Shown: positions 26,999 through 34,998, counted from the stretch's first letter. The stretch: DNA of 64,000 nt from Rhizobium sophorae (GCF_013087515.1 NZ_JABFCN010000046.1:208780-272779), one strand, 5' to 3'. Made by a program: numbers and translations. Notes: generated by a model not told the origin, from the sequence alone.

Positions 26999-27510
26999 TT
27001 CGGTCTCCGAAGCGTAATGATGTTGTCGGCCTTCAATCGCTCGGCGACGCGCCGGCGGGCGCGCGACAGGCGCGACATGACGGTGCCGATCGGGATATCG
27101 AGCGCGGCGGCGACCTCGCCATAGGTGTATCCCTCGATGACCACGAGCATCAGCACGGCGCGGTGTTCCTCTGAAAGGCTGTTCAGCGCATCGTCCAGCC
27201 GGGCACGTTCCAGCGGATCGGCGGGCGGTTCGGACGCGGCCAGATTCTCTGCGGCACCGAGCTCGACAAGGCCGTCGCGCGTCTTGCCGCGCCGGCCGTT
27301 GCGGTAGAGATTGGTCATGATGGTCAGGACCCAGCCGCGCAGGTTGAGGCCGCGCCATTGGCCGCGGCGCGTGAGAACCTTTTCAACACAATCCTGGAGC
27401 AGGTCCTCGCCATCGGCATCCGAGCGCGTCAGGCTGCGCGAATAACGCCTGAGCGAGGGCAGGAGGGCCAGGATCTGGCCCTCGAAGGTTTCGGGTGCGG
27501 GTGTTTTCAC
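26995..27510 (-). CDS. ECF RNA polymerase sigma factor
   Basis: A 171-residue sigma factor with region 2 (ADGEDLLQDCVEKVL, NLRGWVLTIMTNLYRNGRR) and region 4 (LEEHRAVLM-type helix, YTYGEVAAALDIPIGTVMSRLSRARRRVAERL). There is no region 3, as in all ECF factors. It is transcribed after a small secreted protein gene (gap 30 bases) and just before its anti-sigma factor (ATGA overlap). The promoter upstream of the first gene carries GGAATAAA and CGTGTC elements, so the operon may be autoregulated. The subgroup was not determined. Confidence 0.93.
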   Translation of the reverse strand: MKTPAPETFEGQILALLPSLRRYSRSLTRSDADGEDLLQDCVEKVLTRRGQWRGLNLRGWVLTIMTNLYRNGRRGKTRDGLVELGAAENLAASEPPADPLERARLDDALNSLSEEHRAVLMLVVIEGYTYGEVAAALDIPIGTVMSRLSRARRRVAERLKADNIITLRRPK

Positions 27511-27540
27511 GCCGGCTCTCCTGGCATCAGGGTCCGACTA

Positions 27541-27921
27541 TCAAGGTTTGGCGAGATCCCAGTTGCCGCCGACGCCGTCGCCGGTAATGTCGCCGGTCTT
27601 CTTGTCCTTGACCCAATAATAGAGCGGCATGCCGTCCTTGGCCCATTGCTTCGTGCCATCCTTGCGGTCGATGATCGAGTATGCACCATCAGCCTTGGCA
27701 TCGGAAGCCGCCATCAGCGGCGGCCAGTTCTTAGCGCAATCATCGTAGCAGTTGGAAACGCCCTTGACGTCCTTCTTGAAAGTGTAGAGCGTCATGCCGT
27801 TTTCGCCGGCAAGAACCTTGCCCTTGGCGGAGTCGACTTCCTTGACGGGAGCAGCGGCGAAAGCAGCGGTCGCGGCAAGGGCGGCGGCCGCCACGACGGA
27901 CAGGGATTTCACGGATTTCAT
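27541..27921 (-). CDS. Secreted COG4315-type protein
   Basis: A 126-residue protein with a signal peptide (MKSVKSLSVVAAAALAATAAFA, cleaved near residue 23). It is followed by the short repeat unit of the COG4315 secreted-repeat family: GMTLYTFKKDVKGVSNCYDDCAKNWPPL and GMPLYYWVKDKKTGDITGDG. Two cysteines in NCYDDCAK are conserved in the family. It is the first gene of the operon with the ECF sigma and anti-sigma factors. Its function is unknown, but the position suggests an envelope or periplasmic target of the sigma factor. Confidence 0.88.
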   Translation of the reverse strand: MKSVKSLSVVAAAALAATAAFAAAPVKEVDSAKGKVLAGENGMTLYTFKKDVKGVSNCYDDCAKNWPPLMAASDAKADGAYSIIDRKDGTKQWAKDGMPLYYWVKDKKTGDITGDGVGGNWDLAKP

Positions 27922-27966
27922 GATGTCTCTCCTCAGATTGGGCACGCAATCTTGCGATGCCTGAGA

Positions 27967-27995
27967 TGAGACACGAGGGGAGGCGATTTTATTCC
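27967..27995 (-). promoter_or_regulatory. Candidate ECF promoter of the COG4315-sigma-anti-sigma operon
   Basis: On the minus strand GGAATAAA (27995-27988) and CGTGTC (27975-27970) are 12 bases apart, about 50 bases upstream of the first gene. A GGAA-type -35 with a CGT/GTC -10 is typical of ECF promoters. The rest of the gene-free stretch 27922-28266 holds the repeat at 28091-28255. Confidence 0.45.
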
Positions 27996-28090
27996 AGGCG
28001 GGGCGAAAGTTTTGTGCGAATGGCGGGGCCGCTGCGTCGAGGCGGTCGGACCGTTGAGAATGATCGACGCGCTCTTGGAGAGCGGGAGCG

Positions 28091-28255
28091 AGGCACACAG
28101 CCCTCATAGTGAGGAGGCCCGCAGGGCCGTCTCGAACCACGAGGGCGGGTCGCTGGGTGCGTGCGTGCTGCGTGCAGATATGGCTGGGTTTCAGCGCCGG
28201 TGGCCAGCCCCGCCCTTCGAGGCCCCTGCGGGGCACAAGGATGAGGCTGGAGAGA
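28091..28255 (+). repeat. Dispersed rhizobial intergenic repeat, copy 1
   Basis: A non-coding block of about 160 bases with hairpin-forming segments (GAGGCCCGCAGGGCC; GAGGCCCCTGCGGGGC). A clearly homologous copy in reverse orientation lies at about 47719-47880. Shared stretches include CAGCCCTCAT, GAGGAGGCCC, GGGCCGTCTCGAACCACGAG and GGTGGCCAGCCCCG. The middle part differs between copies. Confidence 0.75.
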
Positions 28256-28266
28256 GGTATCGTCCG

Positions 28267-28683
28267 TTATGGTGCTGAGGCGGTCGCCGCCGCCATGTCG
28301 ACCCAGACCGCTTCGAATATATGGCCATCGGGATCCTCGAAGGCACGGTTGTAGAGCCAGCCCATGTCCGTCGGCGCGCGCGGATCGGCCCTGCCGCCGG
28401 CGGCTGCGGCTGCCTCGACAATAGCGTCCACTTCTTCACGGCTGTCCATCGTCAGCGCGATTAGCATCTCGCTCGCCTTCTGCGCTTCGGCAACGGGTTT
28501 CGGCGTGAAACTCGCGAAGAAATCGCGTGTCAGCAAATGGAAGATAATGGCCTCGGACCAGACCATGTTCGACGCCTGGTGATCGCTGAACTGTTCGTTC
28601 TTGCTGCAGCCGATCGCGTCGTAGAAACGGGTCGAAGCGGCAAGATCTTTCACTGGCAGGTTCACGAAGATCATCTTAGGCAT
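28267..28683 (-). CDS. VOC family protein (glyoxalase/bleomycin-resistance fold)
   Basis: A 138-residue vicinal-oxygen-chelate protein. It starts MPKMIFVNLPVKDLAASTRFYDAIG, the usual first beta-alpha unit, and ends with GWLYNRAFEDPDGHIFEAVWVD, the metal-ligand-bearing strand pair. Members include glyoxalases, dioxygenases and binding proteins; the substrate here is unknown. The ATG at 28683 follows GAGGAGAG. It is a single gene between the repeat and the cupin gene. Confidence 0.88.
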   Translation of the reverse strand: MPKMIFVNLPVKDLAASTRFYDAIGCSKNEQFSDHQASNMVWSEAIIFHLLTRDFFASFTPKPVAEAQKASEMLIALTMDSREEVDAIVEAAAAAGGRADPRAPTDMGWLYNRAFEDPDGHIFEAVWVDMAAATASAP

Positions 28684-28739
28684 TGCGGTTCTCTCCTCTT
28701 CCTTTGTCTTCAGAGGTTGTCTTCTGAGGCGGCTTTGCC

Positions 28740-29075
28740 TCACACAAACTCCTGCACTATCTCGTCGCTGGCATGAATGCAGACGATTTCGAGCCGTCCG
28801 GTGCCGACATTCTCGAAACGGTGGGGAATGTTGGCGGCCACGACGACGATATCGCCGGGAAAGGCGCGGGTCTTGGCGTCGCCCACCGTGAATTCGGCTT
28901 CGCCTTTCCTGACTGCCCACGTTTCGGAATAGGGGTGAACATGCAGGTCAGGCCCTTGGCCGGGCTCATTATCGACCAGGAAAAGCGATATCTCGCCGCC
29001 ATGGCCGCGGCCTTCGAAGCGGACCGTGCGGCTCTGATCGGGTCGCGGTTCCTGGTGGCGAAGAATACTGAACAT
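28740..29075 (-). CDS. Cupin domain protein
   Basis: A 111-residue single cupin barrel: GQGPDLHVHPYSETWAVRKGEAEF is motif 1 with its metal-binding histidines and glutamate, and PGDIVVVAANIPHRFENVG is motif 2. The start at 29075 is set by GGAGG six bases upstream; an in-frame ATG at 29108 lacks such a site. It diverges from a MarR gene, with two palindromes between them, so it is the probable target of that regulator. Confidence 0.85.
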   Translation of the reverse strand: MFSILRHQEPRPDQSRTVRFEGRGHGGEISLFLVDNEPGQGPDLHVHPYSETWAVRKGEAEFTVGDAKTRAFPGDIVVVAANIPHRFENVGTGRLEIVCIHASDEIVQEFV

Positions 29076-29113
29076 CACATGCCTCCTGCTGGTGCTATCT
29101 GCGATCACAAAAC

Positions 29114-29161
29114 TATCTTCGCAAGAAGATATATTCTCAAAACTGTCTTCCTGTCAAGACA
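29114..29161. promoter_or_regulatory. Two palindromic operators between the cupin and MarR genes
   Basis: TATCTTCGCAAGAAGATA (29114-29131) is a near-perfect 18-base palindrome, and TGTCTTCCTGTCAAGACA (29144-29161) is a related one. Their centres are 30 bases apart, close to three helical turns, so two MarR dimers would bind the same face. They lie in the divergent promoter region. Confidence 0.65.
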
Positions 29162-29220
29162 TCTTCCTTGATGTTGATGGAAGGTGTATGTCTCGGCTGT
29201 GGTGGCATATGAGGCAGAAA

Positions 29221-29772
29221 ATGACGAATGGAACTAAAGGAGAGGGCTCCTACGAGGATCATGTCGACCGGCTGCGCCGGCAATGGGCGCTGGAACTGCC
29301 CGACCTCGACACCGAGCCGATGGCGATCCTGGGCCGGGCCTTTCGGTTGTCGAACCTGGTGCGCCCGAGCATTGAGGCGACCTTTGCCGATTTTGGTCTC
29401 GACCGCGGAGAATTCGACGTGATCGCGACGCTTCGCCGTTCCGGACCGCCTTACCGGCTGACCCCGACAGACATGTATTCGGCGCTGATGATCTCCTCGG
29501 GAGGCCTGACCCACAGGCTCGACCGGTTGGAGAAGGCGGGCCTGATCCGCCGGGAGAAATCGCCGCGTGACGGGCGCAGCGTATTGGTGGCATTGAGCGA
29601 GGCGGGTGCGGCACTCGCCGAAAAGGCCTTCCGCACCGACATGGCGAGCGAAGCTTCGTTTCTGCAGGCTCTTGACGGAAAGGAGCGCGAGGCGCTCGCG
29701 GCGCTGCTGCGCAAACTGATCGCCGGAATTGAAAATGGGGAGGCGCGGGGAGAGGACGAGAACGAGGGCTGA
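29221..29772 (+). CDS. MarR family transcriptional regulator
   Basis: A 183-residue winged-helix regulator: RPSIEATFADFGLDRGEFDVIATLRRSGPPYRLTPTDMYSALMISSGGLTHRLDRLEKAGLIRREKSPRDGRSVLVALSEAG covers the recognition helix and wing. The ATG at 29221 was chosen since homology begins shortly after it; in-frame codons upstream run through the operator region. It diverges from the cupin gene and is probably autoregulated through the palindromes at 29114-29161. Confidence 0.88.
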   Translation: MTNGTKGEGSYEDHVDRLRRQWALELPDLDTEPMAILGRAFRLSNLVRPSIEATFADFGLDRGEFDVIATLRRSGPPYRLTPTDMYSALMISSGGLTHRLDRLEKAGLIRREKSPRDGRSVLVALSEAGAALAEKAFRTDMASEASFLQALDGKEREALAALLRKLIAGIENGEARGEDENEG

Positions 29773-29848
29773 GTGGAGATCGGAGCCGCATCGCCGTTCA
29801 GGTAACAACACATTGCTTTTGCAGCTCATTTACATCGAGTCTGTTTTC

Positions 29849-29863
29849 GGATATAATATGTCC
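29849..29863. promoter_or_regulatory. Rrf2-type palindrome upstream of the Rrf2 gene
   Basis: GGATAT-AAT-ATGTCC, a 15-base palindrome 41 bases upstream of the Rrf2 gene start. Two further copies of the same pattern (GGAYAT-N3-ATRTCC) lie upstream of the AhpD-like gene at 33891 and 33910. Confidence 0.65.
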
Positions 29864-29904
29864 TTAATTCCATTGGCAGAGCCAGCCATCATACGAGTTT
29901 CTGA

Positions 29905-30393
29905 ATGATCCTGAAAAGCCAGGTCGAGTGGGCGCTTCACTGCTGCGCCATTCTCGCGGGCCTGCCAGAGGGCAGGTATCTTTCCACCAAGGCGCTCGCC
30001 GAGCTTCATGGTCTGCCGAAGGAATATCTCTCCAAAGCACTGCAGAACCTTTCGCAGGCATCGCTGGTCGAGACCACGCTCGGTCCGAGTGGCGGCTACA
30101 GGCTTGCCAAGACCCCCTCGGATATCAATTTTCTCGAGATCGTCGAGGCGGTCGAGGGGAAGGCCCGCAGCTTCACCTGTACGAACATCCGGGCGAACAA
30201 TCCCTGCCGGCCGGAAGGGTATTGCGACAGCAAGCCATGCGCGGTCGCGCGCATCATGTGGGAGGCCGACGAGGCCTGGCGGGATACGCTGAGGCGCGTC
30301 CGGCTTTCCGATCTGGTCGGGACCTTGTCCGAGGAAGTGCCGGCCGACATTTGGCGCAGCACGTTCGAATGGGTGCTCAAGCGCGCTGGCTGA
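29905..30393 (+). CDS. Rrf2 family transcriptional regulator
   Basis: A 162-residue Rrf2 regulator with a winged helix (residues 5-65, STKALAELHGLPKEYLSKALQNLSQASLVETTLGPSGGYRLAK). A cysteine cluster of spacing C-x8-C-x5-C-x4-C (TCTNIRANNPCRPEGYCDSKPCA) occupies the place where IscR/NsrR relatives bind an Fe-S cluster. A redox-, iron- or nitric-oxide-responsive role is thus plausible. A 15-base palindrome lies upstream of its own gene, and two similar ones lie upstream of the cmd-SDR-cupin operon 3.5 kb away, its probable target. Confidence 0.88.
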   Translation: MILKSQVEWALHCCAILAGLPEGRYLSTKALAELHGLPKEYLSKALQNLSQASLVETTLGPSGGYRLAKTPSDINFLEIVEAVEGKARSFTCTNIRANNPCRPEGYCDSKPCAVARIMWEADEAWRDTLRRVRLSDLVGTLSEEVPADIWRSTFEWVLKRAG

Positions 30394-30408
30394 GCGGGGC
30401 GCCGATCT

Positions 30409-31890
30409 CTACGCCTTGAAAATGGTCCTGATGGTCTTCAGGATGGCATGCGCACTGTGGGCATGTTCGGGAGGCAAAGGGGCGCCGTTGCGGAAACGCT
30501 CGGCGCGGCTGGCGAGATGGTCGGCGATTTCTTCCGCCAGCGCCGGGCGTTCGCTTAGCAGCGGCGCGAAGGCCTCCTGGTCGATCTCATAGGCGGTCAC
30601 GGGGGTCAGAGCCTCCAGGGTGCAGACTTCCTGCATGCCGGCGAGGAGTCCGGTCTCTCCAAAAAAGTCGCCCGGCGCGAGCCGTCCGCGTTCCTCGCCT
30701 GCGTTCCGCGCTGCGATGATGCCGGCGCGCACCATCATCAGTGAGGGGAGCATTTCGTCCTCCCGCACGATCACATCGCCTTTGCGGAACTCCCGGACAG
30801 TCGTGGTTTCGGCGAGCCTGCGCTTCTCATCGGATGTCAGCGTCGTAAAGACCGGAATGGCCTCGATCAGGGCAAGCGGCGTTACGCTCGGCGGCTTTGC
30901 GCTTTCTTCCGTCGGCAGATCGGCGGTCAGCACCGTCGCCGACGGCGGAATGGCCAGCAACAGGCCGGCGGATTTGCAATGGCGATAGACGAGATCGAGC
31001 ACTTCGTTCCGCGCCGGCACCCGCTGGCTTGGGCTTGTCACCCGAAACTGCAGCTCGACCTCAAGCGCCGTGGCATCCAGCCCCTTGAGTGCTACGACCG
31101 GCGGCGGCTCGCGCACGATCGAATTGCAGCTCGCAAGCGCCGTTGCCATGACTTGGCGGACCGATGCCGGCATCCGCGTCGGGGCGATGCGGATGGTGAG
31201 GATCAAGAGATGGGTCTCGTCCGGCCGGCTGACGTTCGTCAGGCCGAGCTTTGCCAGAAAACTGTTCGGCAGAACGACGATATTGTTTGCGCTGGTCAGG
31301 ATATGCGTCGCGCGCCAGTTGCTTTCGACGACGCGCCCCTCTGTGCCATCGCTCAAGAGGATCCAGTCACCGATGATGTATGGCCGGCCGAGCGTCAGCG
31401 CGATGCCGGAGAAGACGTCAGCGAGCGTGTTCTGCAGCGCCAGGCCGAGAATGATCGCGACCACGCCGGAGGTTGCGACGAGGGTTCCGATCGGCACGCC
31501 GAAGACGAAGGCCAGAACCGACAGGGCCATGCCGATATAGACGACGCCGATAACCAGATCCTGAAGCAGGCGGGCCTCTCGCGGGCTGCCCTCCAGCACC
31601 AGATAGAGCCTGATGAAACCGATGACGGCCCATGCCAGATGGATCCACCAGAGCGTTTTTGCGACGATGATGAGCAGGGCCTGCGGATCTTCCGAGCCAT
31701 ATCCCTGAAACCGGTGAGGTTCGATGCCGCTGCCGACGAGGATCAGCGTCATCACACCAAAGAACAGGATCTGCACCACCAGTCGCGTCGTCGGCCGCTG
31801 GCGGGAGAGCAGATGCCAGACGACGATACCGGCAAATCCGACTGTTATCAGGGATATCAGGGGTTTGCCGAAGAGGGCGTCGTCAATCAT
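30409..31890 (-). CDS. MscS-type mechanosensitive channel with C-terminal cyclic-nucleotide-binding domain
   Basis: A 493-residue inner-membrane protein. Four hydrophobic spans occupy about residues 10-150. The MscS pore-lining region and beta domain (TLVATSGVVAIILGLALQNTLADVFSGIALTLGRPYIIGDWI) follow, then a C-terminal CNB/Crp-like domain (about 350-470, FRKGDVIVREDEMLPSLMMVRAGII and LAPGDFFGETGLLAG). Channels of this build may be gated or modulated by a cyclic nucleotide in addition to tension. The start at 31890 is preceded by GGAGA. It converges with the Rrf2 gene, leaving 15 bases between the stops. Confidence 0.88.
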   Translation of the reverse strand: MIDDALFGKPLISLITVGFAGIVVWHLLSRQRPTTRLVVQILFFGVMTLILVGSGIEPHRFQGYGSEDPQALLIIVAKTLWWIHLAWAVIGFIRLYLVLEGSPREARLLQDLVIGVVYIGMALSVLAFVFGVPIGTLVATSGVVAIILGLALQNTLADVFSGIALTLGRPYIIGDWILLSDGTEGRVVESNWRATHILTSANNIVVLPNSFLAKLGLTNVSRPDETHLLILTIRIAPTRMPASVRQVMATALASCNSIVREPPPVVALKGLDATALEVELQFRVTSPSQRVPARNEVLDLVYRHCKSAGLLLAIPPSATVLTADLPTEESAKPPSVTPLALIEAIPVFTTLTSDEKRRLAETTTVREFRKGDVIVREDEMLPSLMMVRAGIIAARNAGEERGRLAPGDFFGETGLLAGMQEVCTLEALTPVTAYEIDQEAFAPLLSERPALAEEIADHLASRAERFRNGAPLPPEHAHSAHAILKTIRTIFKA

Positions 31891-31975
31891 CTCTCTGTCT
31901 CCGGGGGCGCGGGCGGCACATGGTTCAGCATCTCGGCCGCCGGCGCAAGCATCAGGCCTGCGCAGGCGGTATCGC

Positions 31976-32074
31976 ATCGGCCCGAAAATCGGAACCGATT
32001 TCCGGAAAGCAGGATGCGTAGATTCAAAGTGTTACAGCGTCCTTTGCGCGTCTGAAAGACGCGCGGCGCTGTAA
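31976..32074. repeat. Rhizobial intergenic palindromic repeat
   Basis: This non-coding block lies between the cupin gene end (32084) and the channel gene. It contains a nested stem: TTACAGCG (32032-32039) pairs with CGCTGTAA (32067-32074), and inside it GCGCGTCT (32046-32053) pairs with AGACGCGC (32057-32064). A second small hairpin, AAATCGG/CCGATTT, lies near 31986-32001. The text resembles a repeat common between rhizobial genes and may also terminate the cupin operon. Confidence 0.6.
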
Positions 32075-32083
32075 TGCGGATCG

Positions 32084-32500
32084 TCACTTCTTGAGCGGAT
32101 AGGTCAGCTCTTTCTGGTTGGTGTCGACGACGAAGACGGCGAGCAGGCGGGCGGGCTTGCTCTCGCTGTCGTTGGCGCTGACGCCATGACGGTCGCCCGG
32201 CATTTCGGAGAAGCTCTCTCCGGCATGATAGACCTTAACCGGACCGTCATTGACCTGGCTGCGGATCGCTCCTTCAAGCACGGTGGCGTAGATGAAGGCG
32301 GTGTCGGGATGGGTGTGGCCTTCAGAGAAGCCGCCTGGGCCGTATTCGACCAGCACGCCTTTGACGCTCTTGCCCGGCACGTTCGGAAGCTCGTGCTCAT
32401 AAACGAGTGTCACCTTCGCAGACTCGCTGCTGTCATGGGCGCTAACGCCGGTGGCAGCCGGAAAGGCGAGGGCGGCGGCGAGGAAAAATGTTCTGATCAT
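32084..32500 (-). CDS. Secreted cupin protein
   Basis: A 138-residue protein with a signal peptide (MIRTFFLAAALAFPAATGVSAHD) and one cupin domain: GGFSEGHTHPDTAFIYATVLEG (metal-binding histidines) and YHAGESFSEMPGDRHGVSAND. GGAG eight bases before the ATG at 32500 favours this start over an in-frame ATG at 32512. It is the last gene of a probable operon cmd-like, SDR, cupin (gaps 68 and 67 bases). Its role is unknown, perhaps periplasmic detoxification alongside the upstream enzymes. Confidence 0.85.
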   Translation of the reverse strand: MIRTFFLAAALAFPAATGVSAHDSSESAKVTLVYEHELPNVPGKSVKGVLVEYGPGGFSEGHTHPDTAFIYATVLEGAIRSQVNDGPVKVYHAGESFSEMPGDRHGVSANDSESKPARLLAVFVVDTNQKELTYPLKK

Positions 32501-32567
32501 CGGAATCTCCATGGTTGCTGGGTCGGGGGAGACGCGCTAGGGCGGTCGCGTCTTGAGGGCACGTCAA

Positions 32568-33323
32568 TCATGTCGGCTGGGCGAACTTTGCGAACCACTG
32601 CTCGAAGGTGATCGAACCAAGCCGCGGATTGTCGTCGGAAACGAGCGACTGGTCGTTTAGTCTTGCGCCGAAATATCTCGCCTCGACATCAGCCTCGGTG
32701 GTGCGCGGGTCTTTCATGGCCTTCAGATAGCGAGCGACGAGCTCGCTGAGGCGCGCCCGCTCCGGACCAGCGATCTCGAGCGTCGCGTTGGCGGGAGCAG
32801 AGAGGGCCACGTCCGCCATGGCGTCCGCCACGTCGTCAGAAGCGATCGGCTGCACATAGGCCGGCGACAGGTGGACCGTCTGGCCGACAGTGCCCGATTG
32901 GGCGATGCCGCCGAGGAATTCCATGAACTGCGTCGAATGGACGATGGTGTAGGGAATTCCCGATGCCTTGATCAGTTTTTCCTGGGCAAGCTTGCCGCGG
33001 AAATAGCCGCTTTCCTGCAGGCGTTCGGTGCCGACGACGGAGAGGGCGATATGGTGCTTGACGCCGGCGAGTTTTCCGGCGGCGAGGAGATTGCGGCCCG
33101 AGGTCTCGAAAAAATCGAGCACGGCCTTATCCTCGAAAGACGGCGAATTGGCGAGGTCGAGCACGACTTCGGCGCCTGAGAGCGCCTCTGCCAGTCCTTC
33201 TCCGGTGATCGTGTTGACGCCGGAGTTCGGCGAGGCAGCGATCACGTCATGGCCGCGTTTGCGCAGGCGTTCGACAGTCTTCGAACCGATGAGGCCGGTT
33301 CCGCCGATGACAACGATTTTCAT
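32568..33323 (-). CDS. NmrA/SDR-like NAD(P)-binding protein
   Basis: A 251-residue atypical short-chain dehydrogenase with the N-terminal nucleotide motif VVIGGTGLIGSKTVERLRKRGH and the middle motif VLDLANSPSF. GGAG precedes the ATG at 33323, and an in-frame ATG at 33362 lies in the spacer. It belongs to the operon that starts with the AhpD-like gene and ends with a cupin. Such reductases often act on quinones or serve as redox sensors. The substrate is unknown. Confidence 0.88.
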   Translation of the reverse strand: MKIVVIGGTGLIGSKTVERLRKRGHDVIAASPNSGVNTITGEGLAEALSGAEVVLDLANSPSFEDKAVLDFFETSGRNLLAAGKLAGVKHHIALSVVGTERLQESGYFRGKLAQEKLIKASGIPYTIVHSTQFMEFLGGIAQSGTVGQTVHLSPAYVQPIASDDVADAMADVALSAPANATLEIAGPERARLSELVARYLKAMKDPRTTEADVEARYFGARLNDQSLVSDDNPRLGSITFEQWFAKFAQPT

Positions 33324-33391
33324 AATGGATCTCCGTTCGCTGCCGTGGTGCGGCAGCGTCAAAGGTGAATCTTCTCAATGAATTGCGGGGT

Positions 33392-33871
33392 TTAGTTCAG
33401 GCCAGCCTTATCGAGGCCGTAGGCCTTGTCGGCCGTGCCGGGCACGGTCTTGAAGCCGACATTGACGCGGTTCCAGGCGTTGATCGCCATGACGACGAAA
33501 GTCAGATCCGAGATCTCCTTCTCGGAAAGCTGGCCGCGCACCCGTTCGTAAATCTCGTCGGGAATGCCGCCCTCGGGAAGCTTCGTCAGTGCTTCGGTCC
33601 AGGCAAGGGCTGCGCGCTCGCGGGGGATGAACAGGTTCGATTCCCGCCAGATGGCGACGTGGTAGAGCCGCAGTTCCGTCTCGCCGAGGATCTTGGCCTG
33701 CTTCACATGCATATCGAGGCAAAAGCCGCATCCATTGATCTGCGAAGCGCGGACCTCGACGAGGGCCTGCAGCTTCTCGTCGATCACGCTGCTCTTCAGC
33801 GCCATGCTGAATTCCATGAATTTCTTGAAAAGCTCGGGGGACTGCTGGGCGTAGTTCAGTCGCTGGGTCAT
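33392..33871 (-). CDS. Carboxymuconolactone decarboxylase / AhpD-like protein
   Basis: A 159-residue all-helical CMD-family protein with the redox motif C48-G-F-C51 followed by LDMH (INGCGFCLDMHVKQAK), the catalytic pair used by AhpD-type alkylhydroperoxidases. It is the first gene of the cmd-SDR-cupin operon. Two Rrf2-type palindromes lie 20-53 bases upstream of its start. It diverges from a LysR gene (34003), which might also regulate it. It is likely a peroxidase or disulfide reductase rather than a true decarboxylase. Confidence 0.9.
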   Translation of the reverse strand: MTQRLNYAQQSPELFKKFMEFSMALKSSVIDEKLQALVEVRASQINGCGFCLDMHVKQAKILGETELRLYHVAIWRESNLFIPRERAALAWTEALTKLPEGGIPDEIYERVRGQLSEKEISDLTFVVMAINAWNRVNVGFKTVPGTADKAYGLDKAGLN

Positions 33872-33890
33872 GTGTCTCTCCTTTAATTAA

Positions 33891-33924
33891 GGACATTAAA
33901 TATCCTTATGGACATAAGATATCC
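33891..33924. promoter_or_regulatory. Tandem Rrf2-type palindromes upstream of the cmd-SDR-cupin operon
   Basis: GGACAT-TAA-ATATCC (33891-33905) and GGACAT-AAG-ATATCC (33910-33924) lie 19 bases apart in the space between the AhpD-like gene and the divergent LysR gene. They share the 15-base pattern found upstream of the Rrf2 gene at 29849. Confidence 0.7.
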
Positions 33925-34002
33925 TTAATTGCTGGACTGTAAAGCCATTCTCGCTTAGTCTGGCTGCATAAAGCCTATGCGCAAAAGTATGAGGGGCAGG
34001 GG

Positions 34003-34926
34003 ATGGATATCGTTTGGGCATTGCGGACCTTTCAGCGTGTCGTGGAGACGGGTTCGTTCTCGGCGGCCGCGCACGATCTCGACGTGACGCAGCCCGCGGT
34101 CTCGCGACAGGTCGCAGCCCTCGAAGGCCATTTCAACACTCGCCTCCTGCATCGCACGACGAGCGGCCTGTCGCTGACGGCAGAGGGGGAGCGGATGTTG
34201 CCGATGGCGCTGCGGATTCTCGAAGCGGTTGAGGAGCTTGGCGACGCTGCCGGATCGGACGGCGCCATGGCCTCGGGAAAGGTCAGGCTCAGCGTTCCAG
34301 CACCACTCGGCCTCTATCTCAGCGAGCGGCTCGGCGATCTTCTCGCTGCCCATCCGAAGCTCTCGGTCGAACTCATTTTCAGGGAGCAGGGCTCGGATAT
34401 GATCGAGGAGCGCCTGGATCTCGAAGTGCGTTTGGGCCAGGTCGCCGACAGCAGCCTCGTCTGCCGGCGGATCGGCTGGACGACCGCCTTCCTCGTTGCA
34501 TCTCCCGCCTATCTCGCGCGCAGGGCGGCTCCCCGCACACCGAAGGAGATCAAGGACCATGAATGCCTGTGCTACAATAGGGCAGGCGAGGCCAATACCT
34601 GGTCCTTCTCGAACGGTTCGGAAGACATATCGGTCCGGATCTCGCCGCGGCTGACCGCCTGCAATGCCGTCGCTATTCACCGGGCAGCCCTTGCTGGAGC
34701 GGGTCTTGCGGTGCTTTCGCACATCATCGCGATGCCCGATATCGTCGCCGGCCGGCTGGTCCCCGTGATGAAGGATTTCCAGCCGAGCCGGCTGCCGGTT
34801 ACCGTCGTGTATCCCTCGCGGCGCAACATGCCGCTGCGCGTCAAGACGGTTCTGGACTTTCTCGCTGACGCTATGGGGCAGGACCCGTCGATGTGCGCCA
34901 GCGGCGCGGACCGCCAGTGGAACTGA
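34003..34926 (+). CDS. LysR family transcriptional regulator
   Basis: A 307-residue LysR-type regulator: N-terminal HTH (MDIVWALRTFQRVVETGSFSAAAHDLDVTQPAVSRQVAALEGHFNTRLLHRTTSG) and a substrate-binding effector domain from about residue 88. It diverges from the cmd-SDR-cupin operon across 131 bases that also hold two Rrf2-type palindromes, so two regulators may act on the same promoter. The effector is unknown. Confidence 0.92.
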   Translation: MDIVWALRTFQRVVETGSFSAAAHDLDVTQPAVSRQVAALEGHFNTRLLHRTTSGLSLTAEGERMLPMALRILEAVEELGDAAGSDGAMASGKVRLSVPAPLGLYLSERLGDLLAAHPKLSVELIFREQGSDMIEERLDLEVRLGQVADSSLVCRRIGWTTAFLVASPAYLARRAAPRTPKEIKDHECLCYNRAGEANTWSFSNGSEDISVRISPRLTACNAVAIHRAALAGAGLAVLSHIIAMPDIVAGRLVPVMKDFQPSRLPVTVVYPSRRNMPLRVKTVLDFLADAMGQDPSMCASGADRQWN

Positions 34927-34998
34927 TGATCGTCCGGCCCGGCAATTTGCCGTTTCCGCCTTGCCTAAAGCCCGCGAATCCTGCCAAGTCCTGCGATC

